This document shows positions 12,154 through 21,997 of a stretch of 64,000 nucleotides of DNA, piece by piece. The DNA comes from Lumbricus rubellus. Lineage: Eukaryota; Annelida; Clitellata; Crassiclitellata; Lumbricidae. Position 1 is the first letter of the stretch, and each line of letters begins with the position of its first letter. The notes under the pieces are model-generated. The model saw only the letters and a program-made list of their open reading frames with translations, made no database searches and was not told the DNA's origin. The translations under genes were made by a program, and so were the position numbers. The stretch spans positions 24,550,394 to 24,614,393 of the forward strand of contig OX243817.1 in NCBI GenBank assembly GCA_945859605.1. The letters are read 5' to 3'.

Positions 12154-12471
12154 CAAGGTCTTTTCGTTGGCTGAAGCTCAAAGGCTGTCACTTATTGCAA
12201 GGTCTCTTCAAGGTCTCAGTTAGCCCGCATAGGTGTGCATACGCGGGTACCAATGCGGAATAACTGCAGGAGACAGACAGACATAAAACAGACACAGTAC
12301 AACGGATGACAAGAAGGATGAATTTGATTCGTCTGCAACGGTCTGACGTAGCCTAATGACATATCAACAAACATGACCACCGTGACCTGTCATTAATCTA
12401 CATAAATTTGCATATCAAGTAAAGCTACGCAACGCGTCAGTTATGCGAACGGTCTAAAAATAAAGTGGAAC

Positions 12472-15252
12472 ATGCAAGTGGGACTACTTACGAGGCGCTT
12501 CGAGCAACTGCAGGAAAACTGCACCAAGTGGAATACGACCGGTTCTAACGGGACTACTTTCTGCGGCGGACGAGCAAAAGGCGAATGGTCACTCAACGCT
12601 ACGAGCAGCGACGAAGACGACGACGTCGAAGCGGTGCGACCATGGCAGGTCGTCTTCTTCGGTATCCTAGCCGCCTACACGAGTCTCCTGACAGTAGTCG
12701 GCAACGTCATCGTCCTCCTCTCGTTCATTCTGGAGAGATCAATCCGCCAGACGTCGAACTACTTCATCGCGTCGCTGGCCGTCAGCGATCTACTGATTGG
12801 GTGCGTGTCGATGCCGCTCTACACCGTCTACCTGCTGTCCGGTCAGCACTGGCCGCTCGGCGAGATCCTCTGCGACCTCTGGTTGTCCCTCGACTACACC
12901 GTCTGCCTCTGTTCGATCTACACCGTCTTCTGCATCACCATCGACCGCTACTGCTCCGTCACGATCCCGGCCAAGTACCACAAGTGGAGGACGGAGCGCA
13001 AGGTCATCACGATGGTCGCCATAACGTGGATCGTGCCGGTTATCGTCTTCTTCACGTCGATAATCGGCTGGCAGTACTTCGTCCACCAGCGGACGGTGCC
13101 CAGCGGGAAGTGCTACGTGCAGTACATGGAGAACGCGCTGTTCAACTGCCTGCTGCAGGTCGGATACTTCTGGGTGACGATGTTCATCATGTGCGGACTC
13201 TACGCTGGTATATATCGCGTCGCGCTTCGTCTGCACCGGAAGTCGGAGACGCGGCGTAAGAAGATGACGTCATTGGTGTCGATGGCGGGACAGACGATCA
13301 CGAAGATTGGGATCGGGGTTACGGGACAGCAGAAGAAACAGGATGCTGCGGCTGCTGCTGCTGCTGCGGCTGCGGAGGCTGCAACGATAGGAATGCAGAT
13401 GCTGCAGGTTCCCAAAGGACCGTCAAACGATTCGAGTCGGGAGGGCAGTACAACCCGGAGTTCTGGTCTATCTGGTGGTGGTCAGTACCATGGTGTGGCT
13501 GTGAAGGACGATTTGTCTGAGGTTAAGGGGCATGAATGTCCAGAGGGCTTTGTTCTTGAGAACCACTTCGGCGAGGAAGTCATACCCAGAAGAGCGGCAG
13601 CCTCCACGGATGAAGGAAACGGATTCACGGAAATTCGCAAAGTTTCTGCGTCGGTCCTGTCCAAATCATCCGTAAAAAATTCATCCTTGGCGGTTCAGGT
13701 GCAGCCGACCATGACCCAAAAATCATCGCCGCCCAGACGCATTCGTATTTCGATGAATGAAATTCAGAAAGATATTGAAGACACTCGAATCCACCAAATT
13801 GGAGCAAGTTTCGGGAAGCCTCCTCCTCTCGGAAAGACTTGTGGTGTTTCCACTCAAGGATCAACGGTGCATTTAGACGAAGGGATTGTAAAACCCACCA
13901 ACCACCAAGACCAAGAGTCTGGCAAGATCGATAGCGGAAGTTGTATACCACGAATCGGTAGGAAAACAAGACTTCGAGAACGGAACTGGAGTTGGGCGGA
14001 AGATGACCGGACAGCTTCCAGCGGAGGTGCTATTCCCTTTCTGGATGAGGAAACTGGAAACGTGAAGTCGGCTGAAAAATTGCGTCGAGGAGAGGAAGAT
14101 CAAGAGGATGACTGTTTTGTACTAATGACCAATAGATTATATCGACCTTTGTCCGCATGTACCGTGGGTGACCGCCGTTGCAAGGCTTATGAGAGAGTCG
14201 AAGATCAGCCATCAACAGCAGAAGAAGAAGTCTCTGGTGAACGTCACCAGCATGAACAAACGGCAACTCTCTTGGATGATGCGTTATCGAAAAAAAGACG
14301 CAAAGCAACGATGGGTTGTTCTCTGCATTCATCAGACATGATTCGGCTATCGGGTGTCACTGCAGCTGCAGTGGACATAAACAAGTCGAATAGAGACGAT
14401 CAGAAATTCATGCGGAATGGATCGAGCGACGCAACGCCACATTGCGATCCTCTCTCCAATATCAACAACGATGGTATAGATCGGCGGAAGACAACCACCA
14501 CAAACCCCATAACCCCCACAACACCCACAAATTCCACAAACCCCCCAACAACAACAACAATAATAACAACAAAAACAACAGCAGCAGCAGCAGTGACTGA
14601 ACGTGGTGCTGTAGCTGCATCCCCTACTCCGCCGCCGCAAGACACTTCGCTGTTCTTTTCCAATTACCCTGCTGCTCAGACGAGCTGCGAGTCGGACTGT
14701 CCAGAACAGACCTACCTCCTGGCACCGCCTTCCTCCTCCACCGGTCCGTCCAGTTGCGATGCCACCAGCTTCTGCAGCGCCGTCGGCGTCACCAGCCTCC
14801 TACCAGACCGCGACCGACGGCGCAAGTCTCGCTTCGTGGCCAGTCGCAAATGGTCGTCCCGTCGAAGAGCCGAGAAGCGACGGGAACTAGGACGGTACAG
14901 AGGCGGTGGTGGCGGCGATGGAGACGGTACACCGGCCGAAGAGACGGACGAACGGACCCAGCAGCACCTTCAGTCAAGACAGAAGTATGAGAACCGCGCG
15001 AAGAAGTCCCTTCGAACGATCACTCTGATCCTAGGTGCGTTCGTCGTATGCTGGACGCCGTGGCACATCCTCTCGCTTATCATCGGCTTCTGTCCCGGTT
15101 CCGCCGTCTGCGTCCCTCCCATCCTCTACGACATCTCCTACTGGTTGTGCTACATCAACAGTCCTCTCAACCCCTTCTGCTATGCGTTCGCCAATCAACA
15201 GTTCAAGAAGACGTTCTTGCGAATCCTACGACTCGACTGGCACAAAACGTAA
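12472..15252 (+). CDS. B-type muscarinic acetylcholine receptor (class A GPCR), intronless CDS
   Basis: 926 residues. A plasma-membrane receptor for acetylcholine; the B type (Drosophila mAChR-B, nematode GAR-2) is known to couple to Gi/o and to respond poorly to muscarine. Visible: N-glycosylation sequons at N16, N21, N26 and N42; TM1 58-84 (N78), TM2 95-121 (D106), TM3 132-154 with D141-Y142 and the DRY motif 158-160, disulfide cysteines C134 and C214, TM4 177-198 (W186), TM5 223-246, TM6 846-871 (WTP, 861-863), TM7 885-906 (NPxxY, 900-904). The motif SLDYTVCLCSIYTVFCITID and the IPAKYHKWRTERKV loop are B-type. The third intracellular loop is about 590 residues and carries poly-Ala (291-301) and Thr/Asn/Pro-rich tracts. 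Pocket changes from vertebrate M1-M5 are C145, L146, W864 and H865, and T236 replaces the TM5 proline. An in-frame stop at 12403 precedes the ATG, with no other Met between. A cryptic intron in the loop cannot be excluded. Confidence 0.95.
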   Translation: MQVGLLTRRFEQLQENCTKWNTTGSNGTTFCGGRAKGEWSLNATSSDEDDDVEAVRPWQVVFFGILAAYTSLLTVVGNVIVLLSFILERSIRQTSNYFIASLAVSDLLIGCVSMPLYTVYLLSGQHWPLGEILCDLWLSLDYTVCLCSIYTVFCITIDRYCSVTIPAKYHKWRTERKVITMVAITWIVPVIVFFTSIIGWQYFVHQRTVPSGKCYVQYMENALFNCLLQVGYFWVTMFIMCGLYAGIYRVALRLHRKSETRRKKMTSLVSMAGQTITKIGIGVTGQQKKQDAAAAAAAAAAEAATIGMQMLQVPKGPSNDSSREGSTTRSSGLSGGGQYHGVAVKDDLSEVKGHECPEGFVLENHFGEEVIPRRAAASTDEGNGFTEIRKVSASVLSKSSVKNSSLAVQVQPTMTQKSSPPRRIRISMNEIQKDIEDTRIHQIGASFGKPPPLGKTCGVSTQGSTVHLDEGIVKPTNHQDQESGKIDSGSCIPRIGRKTRLRERNWSWAEDDRTASSGGAIPFLDEETGNVKSAEKLRRGEEDQEDDCFVLMTNRLYRPLSACTVGDRRCKAYERVEDQPSTAEEEVSGERHQHEQTATLLDDALSKKRRKATMGCSLHSSDMIRLSGVTAAAVDINKSNRDDQKFMRNGSSDATPHCDPLSNINNDGIDRRKTTTTNPITPTTPTNSTNPPTTTTIITTKTTAAAAVTERGAVAASPTPPPQDTSLFFSNYPAAQTSCESDCPEQTYLLAPPSSSTGPSSCDATSFCSAVGVTSLLPDRDRRRKSRFVASRKWSSRRRAEKRRELGRYRGGGGGDGDGTPAEETDERTQQHLQSRQKYENRAKKSLRTITLILGAFVVCWTPWHILSLIIGFCPGSAVCVPPILYDISYWLCYINSPLNPFCYAFANQQFKKTFLRILRLDWHKT

Positions 15253-17370
15253 AGAACCTCAAATTAAAGATTATGATCACCCCATGGGCAGAGTTTATCA
15301 GGGCCTAGGGGCTGAACCCTCCCAAGAAGGCCCATATTCATCTTATCTTTCTCACCGGAAACCAAACTCCGCCCATGGATCACCCCATATTTACCGAAAC
15401 AAGAATATTGATATCACAACAACCGGCATTCATTTGTGATCATAAGGATATATTTATAAGGTTTACAAAACTGTCTGAAAGACAATCAGCTAAAGACTAA
15501 GACAAGGACGACTACGACTACAGCATAAAGGCTTGGTGATCTTCTATGGTGCCTATATCTTTCCATCCAACTCTCCAGTCTTATACAGTGAAGGAGTTCA
15601 ATTTTCGTCCGGTTACTATTTCCTGGTGTGCTGAGGTGGCTCTCTTCAGTGATCCACAATTTTACTGACTGGAAAATGATTTCAACAATGTCCAGAAGTG
15701 TCCGCTTATGATGGTGCAATTTACCGACTGCGTCCTCGTAGTTTATACCCAGTGGTTGTCCTCTAGAATAAGGACTTGCTTATTTATCAAGTCCTTAGAA
15801 AAGTGTTATGTAGTATCGATGAGTTAATCCCACTCTTCTGCTTAGGTTAGATCACAATCCTTCTTGCCAACGATCGATCTGCATAAAATATCATTGTGAT
15901 CGACTTACATGTAGGATTATGTGGTTTTCAAATTTCAATACCCTGCGATATTCTCACGCGTTCTGTGATAATCTGAATGATGTTATAAACAGTAGGGCCT
16001 ATATTCTCGAAAACTGATATCCAAGTGACATTGTATTAAGATTGATTAGCCCTACCATGCACTCTAAGCATAAACTCTTATAAGCTTTAGATAGACCAAT
16101 GTCGAAGCCATAAGGCAGTATCTACAGGCAAAAAGAAACGGACTCGCTCTATCTGTTGCGCATCGTCAACTTTTTACCGTAGCGTAGAGCCAGGCAAACG
16201 AGAATAGGAAATCATTTTCGCCAACCGAGATGCAGATAAAACAGCTAAACAACTGGATTAGTCAGTTTATAAAGACTACAATTTTATTATGTAACTCGCT
16301 GCGCTTTGTCCGAGTGTTTTGATAAACCAATTATAGCCTATTATATAGGCCTGTAATAAAAAAAAGCATGGCTTAACTACATTAGTATGATCCTATAGGC
16401 CTAGACTCTGTGAAACGAGCAACTATAATTGAATATATTTGGCAATTATTTGCCCGATCGAAATACTTATTCTGGGTCCATGTGTGTTGGTGTAAATAGG
16501 CCTAGAATAGATTTGAAAAGAAGTGACGGTTCTGAAAAACTAATTCCTGCTCCAATTCACTTTCTGCCTCATGTGATGATGCAGATCAGAGAATATCTGC
16601 AATTTTCTCGCAAAATGTTCTGTGATTTGTTAGGCCTATTTATTTATTTATTCAACAGTTATATCGTCGACAATGGTGTAAATTCCAGTCGGGAATAATT
16701 GTTCCAGTTCCCTCATGTATTGCTACGCTGCTGTACTAATAGTGGATACCGACATTACGATAGATCAGTTTAGCACACAAGGTCTTATTATTTATTGACT
16801 TTTGTTTCAAATAGGGCCTAACATAGGCCTATAGCCATTATCGTAAACCACTACCATCGTAGCCTATAAAATCATGCCTGCAGAACACTGGCGACTTTAA
16901 ATCTTTAGGTTTCACTTGTCAATTATTAAACTCTATAGGCCTACAGATTGTGCATTTCAACCCCTAGGAACGTCGTTATTTTACTTATTAAGCTTCTATT
17001 CGCCAAACATCAATGTTTTTAGCAATGTTTTATGAGTGGACTATTGGCAGACTGCTAGGCCTTACGTTTTCCTATTGGGTGACGCTTAGCGGGAAACAAA
17101 ACTCTGAAGTCCCTGACTGAACCCTGATGAGTGTTGCAGTCATGAATAATTATAATTGAATACACTGAATGCATCAAATGTACCCAGTGCGTGCATCAAA
17201 GCTTAAAAAGGATTTGACGATCCTTGTTAAACCCACACCTCTCTGCATATCGTCAGAAGGAACTCCGGAGTTGGGACTAATACATCTTTTGGCTGAGGTG
17301 TAAACACGACCGTTGAAAGCAACCAACAAGACGCCATCTATGCATACGTAATACGCATGTGCACCCAAGT
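15253..17370. other. 3' UTR and downstream intergenic DNA
   Basis: ATTAAA at about 15266 and AATAAA at 16355-16360 are possible polyadenylation signals for the receptor. Several TAGGCCTA motifs cluster at 16380-16940. The short open frames here have no recognisable domain. Confidence 0.4.
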
Positions 17371-17577
17371 AGCCTACTCATGGGCGCCGACTCTGCGAGG
17401 CCCGTGAGTGCTCAGCACCACCAGAAATTGACCTTGCGAGGCCCTCCTATGCATCAATCAATCAATCAATCAATCACATAAATTTATATAGCGCCTCTTC
17501 AAGATCTCTACTCAGAGGCGCTCCCAACCCAAGCCTGGTCAAAAAGAAAGGTCTTTAGAAGACAGTACACTCTAAAG

Positions 17578-18125
17578 CCAGGCGTTTACAATCTGAACAC
17601 ATTTTGAAACGCGTAATTGTAACACTTACAGAACGCGTCCGGGCGTTTCAAATGTGAACACTAGTATTATATTTTTTAACACCTTATGCGTCTCTAAGCG
17701 AACGCGTCTGACGTTTCTAATGTTAACGGTAGCGTTACGTGTCTGAACACTTTATATGTCTAAGAGAACGCGTCCGCCGTTTCTAATGTTAACCCTAGTG
17801 TTATATTTTTGAACACCTACTAATGGAACGCGCTTGGTGTTCCTAATGTTAACGCAAGCATAAGCTTATTGAACACTCTACGCGTCACTAATAGAACGCG
17901 TCCTGCGTTCCACTAATAGAACGCGTCCTGCGTTCCCAATATTAATGCTAGTGTTATATCTTTGAACACTAGTGCCAAAATTTTAAACGCCTGTTAGGTG
18001 TTCTACTTTGAAACGCATTACGTGCGCAAAATTTGAAACGCGTAATTGTAACACTTACAGAACGCGTCGGGGCGTTTCAAAATCGCACATGTTCACTCAG
18101 TGTTTATGAACAGAACACATGAATG
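17578..18125. repeat. Subterminal repeat array of the CACTA-like element (left)
   Basis: At least nine diverged units built on AACGCGTC, GCGTTTC or GCGTTCC, AATGTTAAC and TGAACAC, spaced roughly 50-70 bp apart. A smaller set with GAACGCGTC and TTGAACACATGTGTTAACG lies near the right end (23480-23600). Such repeats usually bind the transposase. Confidence 0.8.
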
Positions 18126-18468
18126 TGCACTTCATTAACACTAGTGTTGACAACCTATCAATAACTTGTTATGAACCCAAATTTTCCAAGTCAAGAGATA
18201 ACACAAATGATATTTACAGCATAATGAAAGCATTTTTACAATGAAGTCCAACATTTAAGCCAACGTAATTATCAAATCAAATTGATTATTCTAAAATATC
18301 AATTGCATGTTATGCAATGTACATTGTACAAAATGAATAAATGGTACAATTATGCATTTATACTATGTGAGCGTCTACAAAGGTGCATGAAAAAAATGAG
18401 TTTGTAACAGAATAAAAAGCAAAAATCTAAATAAAATACCAACAGCAGACAAAACTTAATACTACCTA

Positions 18469-20065
18469 CAGTAATGGCCAAAAGTTTGTGATCACTATAT
18501 TTTAATTAATAAATTCACTGAAAAACATGCAACTTTGAAAAATACTGATTATATTATTTATACTTTCTGTCTAATGTCATCACACAACACTAGGAACAAA
18601 ACTTAATACCTACAAATGAATTTTTTCAGAAATTATAGCTTAATGGTGTGAAAGTGTCGATTTTGGCCTGTTTCCTTCGTAACTGGAATAAGCCTAAGTC
18701 ACCGATTGGCACCGACGCACAGACAGTGCCCAAAATCAAACATAATTTGATTCATTTCAATTGCTTTGACGTATGTGGGTCATTTAGTGTCACCAGAATA
18801 AGAAATAACACCAGTTTGAGGGTTAGTATTTTTGGTGATAACTTGTGTTTTGATAACAGTATGAATGTGCTGTACCGCATCGATCGGGCCATATTGGCAG
18901 AACTCAACTGTTTTCTCGTGCAACCACACAGTCTTTATTCAGTTGATCAAGTCAGCCTCAGAAGTTGAATTATGAACAGAGAGATTTTTCTTCATCCCGT
19001 CTACTGTCCACACATTTTCAATAATGTTCAAGTCTGGACTGCCACCAGGTCATGGTTCCAGCAGTAGAATGCCCTTCTGCTTCAGGCAGGATTTGGCAGC
19101 CTTTATGCCATGTCACGGTTCCCAATACTGTTGGAAGTGGCTGTTGTTTTAAGGTGAAAGCACATTCACACAATTCAGCAGTTTCTACAATTCTACAGTT
19201 CCTGCAGGCATGTGAGACGACCGCCTAATCAAAGCTATAACCATAGGCATGTCATACCGAAGCAGGTACCGAATGTCATAGTGTGGGGAGCAGTATTGGT
19301 TGCTCGAAAGAATGGACTCTGGATAAATGAAAACATGTATCTTAACATTTTAAGAGAGACACAGCAAAACTTAATCACCATCCATGACATCAGCAAATTC
19401 CAACAGGATGGGGCAGTTGGGGCACCCTACATTGGTAAAAGGCCAGCAAATCCTGGCTGAAGCGAAGGACATTCCACTGCTGTAACCATGACCTGGTCAC
19501 AGTCCAGACTTGAATATTATAGATACTGTGAGGAACAGAAGGTCTCTACTCGTAAATTTCACTCTCGAGGTTGACTTGATCAACTGAATCATGACTGTGT
19601 GGGTGCACGAGATATCACCTGAGTTCTGCCAATATGGCCCAATTGATGTCGCATTGCACATTCAAACTGTTATCAAAAACACAGGCTATCACCGAAAATA
19701 CTAGCTTTCAGTGTTATTTCGTATTGTATACTGACATTAAATGACCCACAGACAGTCAAAACAATCGTAATAACGTTTAATTCTTGGGCACTGTCTTAGT
19801 CTATGTGTCAGTGTCAATGAGTGATTCATTCCAGTTATGAAGGAAACTCGCCAAAATCGACACTTTCACGCAATTAAACTTTAATCTCTGATAAAAGATT
19901 CGTTTGTAAGTAATAATTTTTGGTCCCAGTGGTGTGTGATGACATTAAACATCGAATAGGCCCTTCAGAAAGTATAAATACTCAGTATTTTCAAAAGCTG
20001 CATGTTTTCAGTGAATTTATTCATTACAATATAGTGGTCGTAAACTTTTGGTCATGACTGATTGA
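18469..20065. mobile_element. Tc1/mariner element, decayed
   Basis: Left end CAGTAATGGCCAAAAGTTTG preceded by TA (18467-18468). The right end at about 20035-20057 is the inverted match (AAACTTTTGGTCATGACTG), followed by a short duplication of GACTGATT before TA. The plus-strand frame 19212-19460 keeps part of the DDE domain: a VWGAV stretch, then MYLNILRE and FQQDGA, the region of the second catalytic aspartate. Stops elsewhere make it non-functional. Confidence 0.8.
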
Positions 20066-21374
20066 CTGTATATATAAAATATTTTATATATGAAATATTC
20101 ACTGCATGTGCACGTAATAATTAATTATCACAGCTATAACATAAGTCTTAATATGAGACTTATAATCAAATCAATGCAACTGTATACATTATGTTGGTCA
20201 TATACGTCATGGGTGGTCACAAAAAGTTACAACTTCTTTTGACACCCCCCTCACCACTTGTCCACTTTTGATCGACCTTCTCGTTTGCAAACGATATATA
20301 ACACATTCACAGTGCACTCGTTAACAGTAATAATGCACGAACATACATTATAAAAGTTATCACTAAAATGTTTTTGTTATAATTTAGACACATTCATGGG
20401 CATAATTGAAATGTCTGAATACATTTGAAATTTGAGAAGTAATGCAAGTTAAGTGTCCATATACAATTATACACTGAAATTTGCACAAACGACATAATTA
20501 TTATAACTGAAATTGGTACATAAAGCACACATTGAACTGAAGCTCTCTACATCGGCCCTGGTGGGTTTCATGTAGTAATATCATTGGAATTTAAAATTAA
20601 GGAAAACTTAACTACAAATTAATAATATTTCACTGCAGTATGGAATTTTTTCTAATTTTTTAAAAATTTGTCCTAAAAAATAGAAGTTTGATGCAAATGG
20701 ACATCATTACTATACGACCTGAACTTTTATGTTTGACAAAGTATTAGTGATTATGTCACGATACAAAGGGAATTTGAAATTTAAGAATCTATAGAAATTT
20801 GCTGCTTATTTTCATATTTACAAAAAGAATTAGGATTTTTCCCGACAGTATATATATATGCGGAAGCCCCATAAATAAGTTATATGGGGCAATTAAAGTT
20901 AAATTCAAAGGGTAAGGAATAATGTTAGACCATAAGTTCAATTCAAACAGGAAATACAACTAAAATGTCAAGACTCAAATTAACTAGAAAAATATCGCAC
21001 AGCTATTGACACAATAATGACAAACATTCAGTGTGCCTTATGTAATGAACACTGAAAACCCAACAAATAATGAGTCGTAAATCTTGTAATATAGCATTAC
21101 AGAATGAAACACAAATAATGTCAGAAGCTGGGTTGCACTAAGTATACACTGAAAATCCATACAATAATGGGTGTTTAAGCTTGTGCTATAGTGTCACAGA
21201 ATAAGACAAGACTAATCGTCAGGTAATGACTTGGGTAAGCCACTGCCTGCTGCAAAGGCGGATATACAGTAATTTTCGAAGGGGATGGTCAACATTTTTG
21301 GACCCAAAGAGTAAAACGTTTTCTGACCTTTCACTGAAATAAAATTATGACTTTTTGACATTTGGTCGAACTTG

Positions 21375-21537
21375 CCTTCAAATAGTTTTTAGTCATATCG
21401 GGCTTTGGCACTTTAACAACAGCTGTGTCCCTCACGATGAAAGCGCCGGTTATATCGTCGTCAACTTTCAGAAGAACAATATGTATCGGCTCATTTTCTG
21501 CTGTTTCTAAAGACTGCGCCACTGTGCTGTCAATGTT
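21375..21537 (-). CDS. Exon of an unrecognised gene inside the CACTA-like element
   Basis: Minus-strand exon with acceptor TTTTGTTTCAG just above 21537 and an open frame reading NIDSTVAQSLETAENEP and then VLLKVDDDITGAFIVRDTA. The likely donor is AAG|GCAAGT, a GC-AG type, at the low-coordinate end. It joins in phase 0 to the exon at 21935-21997. I do not recognise the family; it may be an element-encoded protein or a captured host gene. No flanking exons were found with confidence. Confidence 0.4.
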
Positions 21538-21934
21538 CTGAAACAAAATGCACAGCATTCATAATGATGGAAACTACACAGGCAACCAGGAAAGCAGACA
21601 GACAGACAGGCAGGCAATTTGTAGTCACTCGTGTGCTATAGATTAGACATATAGACCTGTAGGATTAGCTACAAAATCGACTTTAGTATAGTTGATTTGT
21701 CAATGTTAGCTTATAAAATGGCATGAATATTCAGTAATTGTAGACTGCTATAAGAAAGTGTATTTTTGAAGAGAACCTTCATTCCATTCTGTGTAATTTC
21801 AAAGTTATACAATTCATTTTAGCCATGGCCCATTGAATTGCCCCTTGCATTTCATGTAAATTTATAGAAATTGGAAATTGTGATAAAAATTAAAATATAC
21901 AGTGCACAACATTTCTGAATCAGACTTTACTGAC

Positions 21935-21997
21935 CTTCAACACAGCTATTACAGAAGAAGCTGTAAACGCCTGCTTTTCTCCTTCGTACGACCCCGG
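21935..21997 (-). CDS. 63-bp exon preceding the one at 21375-21537
   Basis: Acceptor AGATGTTTCAG, 21 codons reading PGSYEGEKQAFTASSVIAVLK in three overlapping pieces (PGSYEGEKQ, AFTASSV, IAVLK), donor GTCAGTA. Both edges are phase 0, matching the next exon. Function unknown. Confidence 0.35.

Noticed and set aside
12585..13259. 224-codon plus-strand frame overlapping the receptor
   Set aside because: Out-of-frame shadow of the GC-rich receptor coding sequence; Arg/His/Pro-biased with no domain. Minus-strand frames in 12790-14980 are likewise shadows.
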